Shown: positions 1-8,758, numbered from the stretch's first letter. The stretch is 64,000 nt of DNA from Bacillus rhizoplanae (GCF_917563915.1 NZ_CAKJTI010000006.1:62001-126000), one strand, 5' to 3'. Translations and numbers: made by a program. The notes: generated by a model not told the origin, from the sequence alone.

Positions 1-58
1 CGTAAAGTTTAAACAATATGTCGATAGTCATGTCGTTCAAAATGCTATGACATTGTAA
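1..58 (+). CDS. 3' end of an unidentified gene
   Basis: An open frame enters from the left edge (first full codon at position 2) and ends with TAA at 56-58. Only 18 residues remain, ending in VVQNAMTL, too few to name a family. A hairpin terminator follows at 94-123, which supports a real gene ending here. Confidence 0.45.
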   Translation, partial: VKFKQYVDSHVVQNAMTL

Positions 59-93
59 GAAAAAACATGAATTGAATAAAGTAATTTGATGAA

Positions 94-125
94 AAAACGT
101 CTCAAGTTTTCTTGAGGCGTTTTCT
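94..125 (+). terminator. Rho-independent terminator
   Basis: A 13-bp stem (AAAACGTCTCAAG with CTTGAGGCGTTTT) is followed by T-rich sequence. It closes the gene that enters from the left edge. Confidence 0.8.
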
Positions 126-163
126 TGTATAGTAATGTTGAAGTATTAAAAAATATAAATTTT

Positions 164-191
164 TGAAACCAAAACATTCCATATTCTATCT
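164..191 (+). promoter_or_regulatory. possible ECF-type promoter
   Basis: TGAAAC at 164-169 is a typical ECF -35 motif. It is followed 16 nt later by CTATCT, a weak match to an ECF -10. This would fit autoregulation of the sigma gene, but the leader would be very short, so the call is tentative. Confidence 0.25.
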
Positions 192-213
192 AATAAGTGG
201 AAGGAGGGATAAG

Positions 214-774
214 ATGGATGAAATAAAATTAGTGAAAAAAGCGAAAAAAGGTGATGATGCAGCGTTTGAACAACTCATTAGCCTCCATCAGGACCAATTA
301 TATCGAACTGCTTATATGTATGTACAAAATAAAGAAGATGCATTAGACGTAGTACAAGAAACTGTTTATAAAGCGTACTTATCCTTAGATCAATTAAAGA
401 AACCAAACTTTTTTATGACGTGGTTGACGCGTATTTTAATACATAATGCTTATCAGCTGTTGAATGAGAAGAAGAAGGTTCAAAAATTAGAAGATAGCAG
501 GGAATCTGCTGTTTACGGGGATGTACGGAACAAGGTAAACCAAATTGAGCAAAACATTGATTTACAAGTAGCGATTGGACAATTAAATGAAAATTATCAA
601 ACAGTCATCATTTTACATTATTATTATGATCTTCCGATAAATCAAATTGCTTGGCATATGCATGTACCTGAAGGAACTGTCAAAACGTATTTGCATAGAG
701 CGAGAAAATCGTTAAAGAAATTACTAGGAGGGAGTGATGAGAATTGGATAAACAGTGGTTTAATGATGAAATAA
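214..774 (+). CDS. ECF-type RNA polymerase sigma factor
   Basis: This 186-residue protein has the two-part sigma-70 layout. Region 2 near the N-terminus carries the DALDVVQETVYKAY helix, and region 4 near the C-terminus carries an HTH ending in PEGTVKTYLHRARKSL. I chose ATG 214 because GGAAGGAGGG lies 5-14 nt upstream; an in-frame start at 163 has no ribosome site. The 3' end overlaps the next gene by 31 bp, so the pair is translationally coupled. The neighbour is a single-pass membrane protein of the DUF4179 family, often found beside such sigma factors, which suggests a sigma/anti-sigma pair. The signal sensed cannot be told from the sequence. Confidence 0.9.
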   Translation: MDEIKLVKKAKKGDDAAFEQLISLHQDQLYRTAYMYVQNKEDALDVVQETVYKAYLSLDQLKKPNFFMTWLTRILIHNAYQLLNEKKKVQKLEDSRESAVYGDVRNKVNQIEQNIDLQVAIGQLNENYQTVIILHYYYDLPINQIAWHMHVPEGTVKTYLHRARKSLKKLLGGSDENWINSGLMMK

Positions 775-2135
775 ACAAAATCGAAGTTCCTCGGGAAGAA
801 TTACATATAGCGATAAAAAAAGGTATGAATAGAGCACAACAAGAAAAACCAGCCAAAAAAATATACAAACGAAGAAAGATTGCATGGCTAACAGCAGCAT
901 CAGTATGTATGTGTGTGCTAGGGTCAGGATTTGTTTTTCCACAAATGAATCGTGTATTAGCAGAAGTTCCGATTATAGGGAAAGTATATGATTATTTTCA
1001 TGATACGATAGGGCAAAATCTCACAGAGAGTAAACTTGTGACAGAATTAAATCAACAAGCAGTGAGCAATGGAATTAGTATAACGATGAAAAGTGTTTAT
1101 TATGATGGTGGCCGGATTGGTATAACGTTTAAAGTTGATAATCCAGATAAAGTAGCAAAAAACGGCTCGAAAAATGATTTTTATTATACTGCTAAGATTG
1201 CTGATGGTGATCAGAAATGGATGAATAGTGCTTCGATGGATGGGAAAGTAACAAAGGACGGTTGGTTTGGCAATATTGAGATTGACTATCCAGAAAAAGA
1301 ATTACCTCCAAATGCAACATTACCAATTACCATCACATCTATTGATGAAATGAGAGGATTTTGGAAATTTGATATTCCAGTGAAGCAATTAGAGAATAAA
1401 AAAATTAATACTCAGCAGTCCATTAGTAGCGAAGATCAAGAGCATACGTTTAACTTTGAAACAATTACAGTCGGCAAAGAATCATCAGCAATTGATTATA
1501 AAGCAATTTATCCGCTTGCAGGGGAGCACGATTTAGCACGAATTGAAAAAATAACAGATGATCAAGGAAAAGAAGTTAATATGTTCACTTCAGGCATTGA
1601 ATTTGGCAGAGAAAAAGTGGGTGATCGTGTAGAATCTGAAGAACGTTCTATTTTCGGAAAAATTCCTGAGGATGCGGAGTTTATTACAATGTATCCTGTT
1701 GTACGATTATCTGAAAAACCAGTGATTGTTAAACTAAATGAAAAAACACCATTTGAAATAAAGAGTACGCGCAGTGATCTGAAAATAATTATTAATAAAA
1801 TTCAGCATAAGAATCAGCGCTTAATTGTGCAGTACACACTTCAAAATGTGGATACAAAACGTAAATCTATGGATGAACTAATCAATTGCGGTGAGGTAAT
1901 GAACCTAAATGATTCTGCGTATATAGATAAGGAGTTTGCGCCGATTGGTCATGTTATAAAGGGAAGTAACGTGAAAGTATTAGATAAGGAAAAATTGCAG
2001 TTTCAAGCAACGTTCCAATTGGACGGAGAGTATGGCGTGAAGAATTTCAGCTTAAATGATTATGTATTAGAAGTGGGGATGTCACCGTTCCATCCTGAGA
2101 AAACATTGCCGCCAGTTCAGGTTAAATTAAAGTAA
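744..2135 (+). CDS. DUF4179-type membrane protein, probable anti-sigma partner
   Basis: This 463-residue protein starts at TTG 744, inside the end of the sigma gene. The GGAGGG about 10 nt upstream decides the start; the ATG at 737 runs into a stop after four codons. A basic cytoplasmic N-terminus (KKIYKRRK) leads into one membrane segment around residues 52-72, followed by a large extracytoplasmic part with immunoglobulin-like strands. That layout and the overlap fit a membrane-bound regulator that holds the sigma factor. The DUF4179 assignment is from memory of similar proteins; the anti-sigma role is inferred from context. Confidence 0.8.
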   Translation: MDKQWFNDEINKIEVPREELHIAIKKGMNRAQQEKPAKKIYKRRKIAWLTAASVCMCVLGSGFVFPQMNRVLAEVPIIGKVYDYFHDTIGQNLTESKLVTELNQQAVSNGISITMKSVYYDGGRIGITFKVDNPDKVAKNGSKNDFYYTAKIADGDQKWMNSASMDGKVTKDGWFGNIEIDYPEKELPPNATLPITITSIDEMRGFWKFDIPVKQLENKKINTQQSISSEDQEHTFNFETITVGKESSAIDYKAIYPLAGEHDLARIEKITDDQGKEVNMFTSGIEFGREKVGDRVESEERSIFGKIPEDAEFITMYPVVRLSEKPVIVKLNEKTPFEIKSTRSDLKIIINKIQHKNQRLIVQYTLQNVDTKRKSMDELINCGEVMNLNDSAYIDKEFAPIGHVIKGSNVKVLDKEKLQFQATFQLDGEYGVKNFSLNDYVLEVGMSPFHPEKTLPPVQVKLK

Positions 2136-2206
2136 AACGATCCTTCATGATTTTACGTGCAATTGGTTATAGTAACAAAGGAACTATAATCAAGGAGGCT
2201 ACACCA

Positions 2207-2329
2207 GTGGACAACAGTAGTAACTTTTTAGAGAAATTGCACGATACACAGGAAAAAGCTGAAAGAAATAAAAAGCGTCAAGGTAACGGGAATCCAGGCA
2301 AAAAAAAGCCAAATAAAACGCACAAATAA
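2207..2329 (+). CDS. small DUF4023-like protein
   Basis: This 40-residue very hydrophilic protein starts MDNSSNFLEKLHDTQEKAE and ends in a Lys/Asn-rich tail (GNPGKKKPNKTHK). GTG 2207 is preferred because AAGGAGG lies 6-12 nt upstream; the longer in-frame start at 2147 lacks a ribosome site. The sequence resembles the short DUF4023 family of Bacillus, whose function is not known. A strong bidirectional terminator follows. Confidence 0.65.
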   Translation: MDNSSNFLEKLHDTQEKAERNKKRQGNGNPGKKKPNKTHK

Positions 2330-2348
2330 TCACGAAAAATTCATGTAA

Positions 2349-2396
2349 AAAAACACCTCCGTATTGAAATTGAGACAAGCGGAGGTGTTTTTTCTT
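2349..2396. terminator. bidirectional terminator
   Basis: The stem AAACACCTCCG / CGGAGGTGTTT has A-tracts upstream and T-tracts downstream, so it can serve both the small + strand gene and the - strand DedA gene. Confidence 0.85.
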
Positions 2397-2419
2397 TGTT
2401 TTTAGTCTTTTTTTCTTTC

Positions 2420-3034
2420 TCATGTACATCGCTTCGCATTTGCTTTTTTACTGCGAACATATAGCAAGACGAAAAGTGCGAGAACGAGTAAAACAACTAA
2501 TAAGATAGAAGCATAACGGTGAATGGAATGGCCGATTAGATGCCAATCTTTCCCGAATATCATTCCTAATTTAATAAAAGTGAAACTCCATATGAATGCT
2601 CCCGTGTAAGCGTAAAGGCAAAATTTCCGAAAGCCCAAACGGGAAATACCAGTTAAATAGGCGGTGACATGCCTAACTCCCGGAATGAAGTAACCAAAAA
2701 TTAATAAAGGTGGACCAATTTTTTGAAAGAGAGTTTGTGTCCGAGCTATTTTATTTTCGGTAATGTGCAATTTAGGACCAAATTTCTTTAAGAAGGGAAG
2801 TCCAAGTGTTTTTCCTAATATATAACTCAGTGTAATACCAATTGAAGAGCCAATCCATGCAGTTAGTAAGGCAAGAGAAAATACCATCTTTTTTTGAAAT
2901 ATAGAGTACCCTACAAAAGTTAACAAAGTTTCATCGGGTATCGGTAATCCGATAATTCCTCCAACTAAAGCAATGATCAGTCCGAAATATCCATAATGAG
3001 AAATGATATAAGTTAATTGCTGTTCTATTTGTAA
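2420..3034 (-). CDS. DedA family membrane protein, start codon unclear
   Basis: DedA proteins are membrane proteins linked to lipid flipping and envelope homeostasis. The family signatures are here: the loop GLPIPDE, the FIPGVRHVTAYLTG motif, and several membrane helices. The first recognised start in frame (TTG 2926) would remove the GLPIPDE region. The frame stays open to codon 3034 (stop TGA at 3037), and this extension reads QQLTYIISHYGYFGLIIAL, typical DedA N-terminus, so it is part of the gene. No ATG, GTG or TTG exists there. A ribosome-site-like GGACGGTGAT overlaps the stop and points to TTA 3034, CAA or ATA 3028. Either a non-standard start is used or the start was lost by point mutation. 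Confidence 0.75.
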   Translation of the reverse strand, partial: LQIEQQLTYIISHYGYFGLIIALVGGIIGLPIPDETLLTFVGYSIFQKKMVFSLALLTAWIGSSIGITLSYILGKTLGLPFLKKFGPKLHITENKIARTQTLFQKIGPPLLIFGYFIPGVRHVTAYLTGISRLGFRKFCLYAYTGAFIWSFTFIKLGMIFGKDWHLIGHSIHRYASILLVVLLVLALFVLLYVRSKKANAKRCT

Positions 3035-3224
3035 TCACCGTCCGTCTCATATGCATTAAGAATTACTATGTATTCTTTTTAGTTTCACCCAATTACATGT
3101 AATCATTACTATACGGATCATTTACTTTGCTCGAAATAGCACGCATAAAAACGCCCCGTAATTAAATACTAAACATATTAAATTTGCTATGTTCTTTATT
3201 ATAATCCAAAAAGGGGCTGTAAGC

Positions 3225-4112
3225 ATGATTTTAAAACAACCGTATAAGTTGTGGATTGCCTTAGTGAGCGTACTATTCATCATAACAAATCTCGTTTTTC
3301 CGCTTGAAAAGGCATTCGCAGAAGTGATGGATCATACGAAGTATCAAATGGATTGGAGTTATAGTAAATCTTTAAAGAAACCAATTCGAACTGAGCTTAT
3401 TAAAACAGCAGATGGAAAAATTGCCTTTTGTTTAAATGTGCATTTAAAATCACCAAGCGGTCAGGATTTACCTGAAATAGGAAAAGCAGATATTGGAGTA
3501 TACCGTGTATTACTCAATGGATATCCGCAAAAAAGTCCGCAAGAGCTCGGTGTATCGACTTGGGAAGAAGCGCATTATGCTACGCAGTTAGCTGTATGGA
3601 ATGCGCTGAAGCAAATCGATATCAATGATTTAGATCATCGCAATAAAAATGTAGGAAAAGCAATGAAAGAAATTGTTGCGAATGCGGAGAGCAGCCAAGA
3701 AGTGCAAGAGATTACGATGAATGTCACTCCAACAGAAAAGCAAACAGCAACGTTAAAAGATGATTTTTTTGAAACCAATTTGTATACAGTTGAAACAAAT
3801 GCGACAAAAGGTACGTACCAAGTGCAAGCAACGAATGCACCTGAAGGCGTAAAGTTTGTGAATGAAAATGGCGAAGCAAAAACACAGTTTAATGTAGGAG
3901 AAAAATTTCGTGTTTTAATTCCAAAAGCAACAAAAACAGGAGAATTTAGTTTTAAAGTTGTTGCAAACCTTTCGAAGTTACAAGCTATTAAATATAAAGG
4001 TACTCCTGCAATCCAAGATGCAACAGTTCTTTTAGAACGAGGAGAAGAGAAAACAAGTCCTGATTTGTTAGTGAATTGGGAAGCGCCAGCACCTTCTAAA
4101 AAGAAAAGGTAG
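3225..4112 (+). CDS. thioester-domain (TQXA) secreted protein
   Basis: This 295-residue protein has an N-terminal signal peptide (hydrophobic stretch about 8-26, then FAEV). A thioester-type domain follows: Cys69 in AFCLNVH and Gln121 in ATQLAVWN, the pair that forms an internal Cys-Gln thioester in TQXA adhesins of Gram-positive bacteria. A beta-rich second domain occupies about 150-285. The C-terminus is APAPSKKKR, with no LPXTG motif and no anchoring helix, so it is either released or a shortened adhesin. ATG 3225 has AAAAAGGGG about 9 nt upstream and is better placed than the in-frame start at 3189. Function as a host or surface adhesin is inferred from the family. Confidence 0.8.
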   Translation: MILKQPYKLWIALVSVLFIITNLVFPLEKAFAEVMDHTKYQMDWSYSKSLKKPIRTELIKTADGKIAFCLNVHLKSPSGQDLPEIGKADIGVYRVLLNGYPQKSPQELGVSTWEEAHYATQLAVWNALKQIDINDLDHRNKNVGKAMKEIVANAESSQEVQEITMNVTPTEKQTATLKDDFFETNLYTVETNATKGTYQVQATNAPEGVKFVNENGEAKTQFNVGEKFRVLIPKATKTGEFSFKVVANLSKLQAIKYKGTPAIQDATVLLERGEEKTSPDLLVNWEAPAPSKKKR

Positions 4113-4121
4113 TAATAAATT

Positions 4122-4165
4122 AAAAAGCCCAACGATTCGAGGTAGCATGAAACGTTGGGCTTTTT
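4122..4165. terminator. bidirectional terminator
   Basis: AAAAAGCCCAACG pairs perfectly with CGTTGGGCTTTTT, directly after the thioester-domain gene. Confidence 0.9.
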
Positions 4166-4275
4166 AATTTCTAAAATTTTTTTAAAAACGACGGACATAA
4201 AATCACATATCCTTTCGAATAATATAGTGGAGCGTTATAAACACAATATTTATATATAAAGAGGAGAGAAGGAAC

Positions 4276-4542
4276 ATGATAGAAAAATATGAAGATATTG
4301 CTGAAGTATTAAAGGTATTAGCACATCCTGTGCGTTTATGCTTAGTAGAAACAATGCTTACAAAAGGCCCTACGAATGTAACAACAATGTATGAAAAATT
4401 GGGAATGCCTCAAAGTACAATTAGTCAACATTTAGCTAAGTTGAAAGCTGCTAAAATCGTTTCGGGCACTCGAAAAGGATTAGAAATTTATTATGAAGTA
4501 GTGGATAATCGTGCAAAAACGATATTATTAAACCTTGCTTAA
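4276..4542 (+). CDS. ArsR family transcriptional regulator, PagR-like
   Basis: This 88-residue winged-helix protein has the ArsR/SmtB pattern: AHPVRLCLVETML helix, recognition helix QSTISQHLAKLKAA, and wing RKGLEIYYEVVD. No metal-binding ELCVCDL motif is visible, so metal sensing is unlikely. The recognition helix and wing recall PagR of the B. anthracis virulence plasmid, which also lacks metal sites; this is from memory and only a similarity. GAGGAGAGAAGG lies before ATG 4276. No neighbour suggests its target. Confidence 0.85.
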   Translation: MIEKYEDIAEVLKVLAHPVRLCLVETMLTKGPTNVTTMYEKLGMPQSTISQHLAKLKAAKIVSGTRKGLEIYYEVVDNRAKTILLNLA

Positions 4543-5015
4543 ATGAAATAGTCATTTTTATGCTTTTGTAGTAAACGGGTGACACGGAAACTGTGGAACT
4601 TGCTACTTTCGCAAAAGACATAAAACACCCTCAATTTGGGGTATCACATTCCGATCACTTTTTCAGTCTAATGCTATTTTTTAACAGTCTAATACTTTAT
4701 CGTAGATTTTAAAATATTTCTTAATAAAATATTAGGCTGTTAACCGAATAATAGAGAAAAGAAAATAAAAATTATAAAAAAGCGCAATTCTTTCAGAAAA
4801 GAATTGCGCTTTTTTATGTGAATTATATTTTTATGTCAGAAAAACTAACATGACTTGTTTTTTGTGTAAGTGTTAGTATTATTGAGTATTTGCAAGAAAA
4901 ATAGAGAATTAAAGAGATACATTTATATGTAATTGTTGTTTTGTCGAAAATTGTTGATTTTTGAACGATTTTAGGATACAATTCAGTTTATGTGAGAAAA
5001 AAGGGAGGGGACAAT
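4543..5015. other. intergenic stretch with a terminator and an inverted repeat
   Basis: No gene is supported in these 473 bases. AACAGTCTAATA (4683-4694) and TATTAGGCTGTT (4730-4741) form an inverted repeat with one mismatch, and CAGTCTAAT also occurs at 4664. A terminator sits at 4777-4816. The last 150 bases are AT-rich and should hold the promoter of the symporter gene. Confidence 0.5.
4777..4816. terminator. bidirectional terminator
   Basis: A perfect 17-bp stem, AAAAAAGCGCAATTCTT with AAGAATTGCGCTTTTTT, with a 6-nt loop. Confidence 0.85.
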
Positions 5016-6449
5016 ATGATTGACATTTTAGAAAAATTCATCGGAGTAACGAATGATATTCTATGGACTTATGTTATTATTGCAATGTTAATTGGCTTAG
5101 GCCTTTATTTTTCTTTTAAACTTAAATTTGTTCAAATTCGTCATCTAGGGGAAATGATGCGTTTAATGACGGATGGATTGACAGGAAAGACGCGTAAAAA
5201 AGGTAGCGTTTCTTCTTTCCAAGCTTTCTGTATGAGTTCTGCAGCCCGTATTGGGATCGGGAACTTAGCAGGTGTAGCACTAGCGATTTCTTTGGGAGGT
5301 CCAGGTGCGGTATTTTGGATGTGGTTAATTGCGCTTATTGGGGCATCTTCAAGTTTTGTAGAGAGCACATTAGCGCAAATTTATAAAATAAAAGATGGCA
5401 GCGGGTTCCGCGGCGGTCCAGCTTATTATATGGAAAAAGGTTTAAATAAGCGTTGGATGGGAATTGTATTCTCGATCTTAATTACAATTAGTTATGGACT
5501 GATTTTCAACTCAGTACAAGCGAACACAGTTACACTTGCATTTAAGAATGCATTTGGTCTTGAACGTTATGTAGTTGGAATTGTACTTTCTCTTTTAGTT
5601 GGAGTTATTATTTTTGGCGGTGTTAAGAGTATCGCACGTATGTCAGAACTGATTGTGCCACCAATGGCAATTGTATATATTGGAATTGCATTGTTTGTTG
5701 TTATTAAAAACATCACATTGCTTCCAGATGTATTTACAGAAATCTTCATGAATGCATTTGGTTTACAAGAAGCAGTGGGCGGCGGCGTTGGTGCTGCGAT
5801 TATGATGGGTATTAAGCGTGGTTTATTTGCGAACGAAGCAGGTATGGGTAGTGCACCGAATGCAGCAGCAACAGCGAACGTATCTCACCCTGCGAAGCAA
5901 GGGTATATTCAAACGATTGGTGTATTAGTTGATACGTTTTTAGTATGTACATCTACAGCATTTATCGTACTATGCTCTGGTGCTTACAAAACGCCAGGTT
6001 TAACAGGTATTGAGTTAACACAAGTTGCGTTAAGTTCACAAGTCGGATCTTGGGCAAGTGGTTTCTTAGCGATTATTATCTTTTTATTTGCTTTTAGTTC
6101 TCTACTAGGAAACTATTATTATGGTGAAACAAATATTGAGTTTATTAAAAGGAGCAAGACTTGGTTAACGGTATATCGTATTGCGGTAGTTGGAATGGTT
6201 ATGTTCGGTTCTGTTGCAGCTGTACAAATTGTTTGGGACATGGCTGATTTATTCATGGGCTTCATGGTAATCACAAACTTAATTGCAATTGCATTTCTTG
6301 GTAAATTTGCATTTGCTGCACTTAAAGACTATGTGAAGCAGAAAAAGCAAGGGAAAGACCCTGTATTCCATGCAAGCTCTATCCCAGGATTAAAGAATAC
6401 GGAATGCTGGGAAGATTCAGTTGCTGGAAAAGAAAAACAAGTAGGGTAG
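5016..6449 (+). CDS. alanine/glycine:cation symporter (AGCS family)
   Basis: This 477-residue polytopic membrane protein imports an amino acid (alanine, glycine or glutamine in known members) with sodium. It carries the family signatures GIGNLAGVALAISLGGPGAVFWMW near residue 85 and GIKRGLFANEAGMGSAPNAAA near 270, and about ten hydrophobic helices. ATG 5016 follows GGGAGGGG with 4-nt spacing; the in-frame GTG 4992 overlaps that ribosome site. The gene is monocistronic between two terminators. AlsT-type members in Bacillus are related, but the substrate cannot be settled from sequence. Confidence 0.9.
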   Translation: MIDILEKFIGVTNDILWTYVIIAMLIGLGLYFSFKLKFVQIRHLGEMMRLMTDGLTGKTRKKGSVSSFQAFCMSSAARIGIGNLAGVALAISLGGPGAVFWMWLIALIGASSSFVESTLAQIYKIKDGSGFRGGPAYYMEKGLNKRWMGIVFSILITISYGLIFNSVQANTVTLAFKNAFGLERYVVGIVLSLLVGVIIFGGVKSIARMSELIVPPMAIVYIGIALFVVIKNITLLPDVFTEIFMNAFGLQEAVGGGVGAAIMMGIKRGLFANEAGMGSAPNAAATANVSHPAKQGYIQTIGVLVDTFLVCTSTAFIVLCSGAYKTPGLTGIELTQVALSSQVGSWASGFLAIIIFLFAFSSLLGNYYYGETNIEFIKRSKTWLTVYRIAVVGMVMFGSVAAVQIVWDMADLFMGFMVITNLIAIAFLGKFAFAALKDYVKQKKQGKDPVFHASSIPGLKNTECWEDSVAGKEKQVG

Positions 6450-6452
6450 TAG

Positions 6453-6495
6453 TGCCAAAAGAGCATAGAAGAAAGGTTCTATGCTCTTTTTTTGG
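6453..6495. terminator. bidirectional terminator
   Basis: The stem GCCAAAAGAGCATAGAA with TTCTATGCTCTTTTTTTGGC sits four bases after the symporter stop codon. Confidence 0.9.
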
Positions 6496-6757
6496 CTATT
6501 TTTCCCTTTAAAAAATATATTGCATTTCTGAAAGATAACGCTTACAATTTGCTTATGGATAGAACAAAATGATATCATTCTCATATTCCACATGAACTAT
6601 GTAGTAGTATATAAATTTGCACAATGCAAACGCTTACTAGTGTAGGCGGTAAATTGTTTTTAGAGATACTTATTTTTTTAATCTGAATTGTCAGACGTCT
6701 ATCGTTCAACAACTAATAGGGAATGATAGATTAGACAAAAAAATGGAGGATTCACGT
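6496..6757 (+). promoter_or_regulatory. nucleoside transporter upstream region with two cre-like sites
   Basis: Two AACGCTT cores stand at 6533-6546 (AGATAACGCTTACA) and 6625-6638 (TGCAAACGCTTACT). Each matches the CcpA catabolite-responsive element TGWAANCGNTNWCA with two mismatches. Control of the nucleoside transporter by carbon source is thus possible but only inferred. Confidence 0.35.
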
Positions 6758-7939
6758 ATGAAATATGTCATGTTTCTTGTAGGATTAATTGCTGTATTTA
6801 TACTAGCGTTTCTTGTAAGTAGCGATCGGAAAAAGATTAAATATAAGCCAATTGCTCTTATGCTTGTTATTCAATTAGGATTATCATATTTCTTACTAAA
6901 TACACAGATTGGATATTATTTAGTTAAAGGAATTTCTGACGGATTTAGTGCAATTTTAAAATATGCGGATGCTGGAATTAGTTTTGTATTTGGTGGGCTT
7001 GTAAATAAAGGAGAATATACGTTTTTCCTTTCTGTATTACTTCCAATTATTTTCCTTGCGGTGTTAATTGGAATTCTGCAACACCTTAGAATTTTACCAG
7101 TTATTATTAGAGCAGTTGGATTTTTATTAAGTAAAGTAAATGGTTTAGGAAGACTAGAATCTTATAATGCAGTAGCAGCGGCAATTGTTGGTCAAGGGGA
7201 AGTTTTCATTACAGTAAAAGATCAACTAAGCAAATTACCAAAAAATCGTTTATATACACTATGTGCGTCTTCTATGTCGACGGTTTCCATGTCAATCGTT
7301 GGTTCTTACATGAAAATGATTGACCCTAAGTATGTTGTAACAGCACTTGTTTTAAACTTATTTAGCGGATTTATTATCATCCACATTCTAAATCCTTACG
7401 ATGTGAGTGAAGAGGAAGATATTTTAGAGTTACAAGAGGACAAGCACCAAACGTTCTTCGAAATGTTAGGCGAGTACATTATGTTAGGATTTTCAATTGC
7501 AGTTACAGTAGCAGCGATGTTAATCGGATTCATTGCATTGATGGCAGCAATTAACGGTCTATTTGATTCTATTTTCGGTATTACATTCCAAACGATCTTA
7601 GGATATGTGTTCTCACCATTAGCGTTCATCATGGGTATCCCAGCATCTGAGATGGTAACAGCTGGACAAATTATGGCAACAAAATTAGTAACAAACGAAT
7701 TCGTTGCGATGCTTGATTTAGGAAAAGCAGCAGCTCACTTAACACCTCGTACAATTGGTATTTTATCTGTATTCCTTGTATCATTTGCGAACTTCTCATC
7801 TATCGGAATTATCGCAGGTGCAACGAAGAGTATCGACGCAAAACAAGCAAACGTTGTATCTTCTTTCGGATTAAAACTTGTATACGGTGCAACGTTAGTA
7901 AGTATCTTATCAGCGATTATCGTTGGGGTAATGCTATAA
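6758..7939 (+). CDS. nupC: concentrative nucleoside transporter (NupC type)
   Basis: This 393-residue protein has the CNT fold: about eight membrane helices, the gate motif with VVGQGEVFI-like AIVGQGEVFITVKDQL near 142, and a late PASEMVTAGQIMATKLVTNEFVAM region that carries the conserved EF pair of the family. It imports nucleosides with protons or sodium. ATG 6758 is chosen because TGGAGG lies 7-12 nt upstream; the in-frame ATG 6743 overlaps that site. The gene stands alone and ends at a strong terminator, into which a group II intron has inserted just downstream. Confidence 0.88.
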   Translation: MKYVMFLVGLIAVFILAFLVSSDRKKIKYKPIALMLVIQLGLSYFLLNTQIGYYLVKGISDGFSAILKYADAGISFVFGGLVNKGEYTFFLSVLLPIIFLAVLIGILQHLRILPVIIRAVGFLLSKVNGLGRLESYNAVAAAIVGQGEVFITVKDQLSKLPKNRLYTLCASSMSTVSMSIVGSYMKMIDPKYVVTALVLNLFSGFIIIHILNPYDVSEEEDILELQEDKHQTFFEMLGEYIMLGFSIAVTVAAMLIGFIALMAAINGLFDSIFGITFQTILGYVFSPLAFIMGIPASEMVTAGQIMATKLVTNEFVAMLDLGKAAAHLTPRTIGILSVFLVSFANFSSIGIIAGATKSIDAKQANVVSSFGLKLVYGATLVSILSAIIVGVML

Positions 7940-7946
7940 AAAAGGA

Positions 7947-7983
7947 AAAAAGCAATGAGCTGCGGGCTCATTGCTTTTTTTGT
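7947..7983 (+). terminator. terminator of the nucleoside transporter, intron target
   Basis: AAAAGCAATGAGC pairs with GCTCATTGCTTTTTTT. The T-tract continues TGTTGC and the group II intron begins at once, at 7987. Confidence 0.9.
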
Positions 7984-7986
7984 TGC

Positions 7987-8758
7987 GTGCCCAGCTAAGC
8001 TGGGCACTGCTCACTGGTGAAAGTCCGGTCTAGGTAAGAATCAAGCCGCCTAGTAACTGACAGGCAATCGGGGGAGAAATTCTAAGATTGAAGCCCTGTG
8101 ACAAAGTAACTTCTTACTAGAAGTGCGAGCGAATTAGCAGACCGTAACATAAAGTGAACCTTGCCGCCTCGTCAAGAGCACCCTAGCAATAGGAGAAGTC
8201 GAAATTAGTGAATACGTGGGACGGAAAAGAGGGATTTAATTTTCTTGGATTTCATCATCGGAAATTTCCAAAACATGTGAAAGGCGGGAAGAGAGTGCAT
8301 ATCATGGCACATGTACCGAGTAAGAAAGCCATGAAGAACATGCGAGAGCGCATCAAGAAGTACACAGAGCTTAGAAATAAACTGTACTTACAATTGAATG
8401 AGATGGTGAAAGGGTTAAACCGAATCTTACAAGGATTTAAGAATTATTATAGCCTATCTCCAATGGGGCAGAAATGGCTTGGCAAAATAGGCTGGTACGT
8501 TCTGGAACGACTGAATCTTTTCTGGAACAAGAAAAGAAATGTTCGAAAGAAACATATTCGTATTAAGGACTTGATGAAGAAAACAACATACACACTCGTG
8601 AAAGTGGGAAGCTAGAACAAAACTGAAAGCCAAAGAAAGAAGAACATCGGAAAGCCGTATGAGGGAAAACCTCACGTACGGTTTGATGAGGGGAAACCGG
8701 AACAGAAAAGAGATGGCAAAGCCATCTATAAGACATCTGTTTCAGTTTTCTACTCTAC
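7987..8758 (+). mobile_element. group II intron with internal deletion (copy 1)
   Basis: The 5' end is GTGCCCAGCTAAGCTGGGCA, and positions 7987-8202 match copy 2 (11128 onward) almost base for base, so they are the start of ribozyme domain I. The match stops at 8202, where the reading frame of the intron-encoded protein begins mid-protein. The 3' end keeps domain V (AAAGCCGTATGAGGG ... CCTCACGTACGGTTT, 8651-8684) and a domain VI helix ending TTTTCTACTCTAC at 8758. Domains I (3' part) to IV are therefore missing, and splicing should not occur. Insertion directly after a terminator T-tract is typical of bacterial class C introns, but the class was not tested. Confidence 0.85.
8203..8615 (+). 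pseudogene. fragment of intron-encoded reverse transcriptase/maturase
   Basis: About 136 residues of the C-terminal part of a group II intron protein remain. GFNFLGFHHRKF is the last conserved reverse-transcriptase block, and HVPSKKAMKNMRERIKKY to LKGFKNYY-like ILQGFKNYYSL is the maturase X domain. Blocks 0-6, including the catalytic YADD, are missing. The frame is open through the junction (KLVNTWDGKEG), so the GTG at 8208 is an internal codon and not a true start. A short basic tail follows and no HNH endonuclease domain is seen. Confidence 0.88.

Noticed and set aside
8208-8615. A complete small gene starting at GTG 8208.
   Set aside because: The frame is the C-terminal end of an intron-encoded protein; the GTG is an internal codon without ribosome site, created as an apparent start by the intron deletion.
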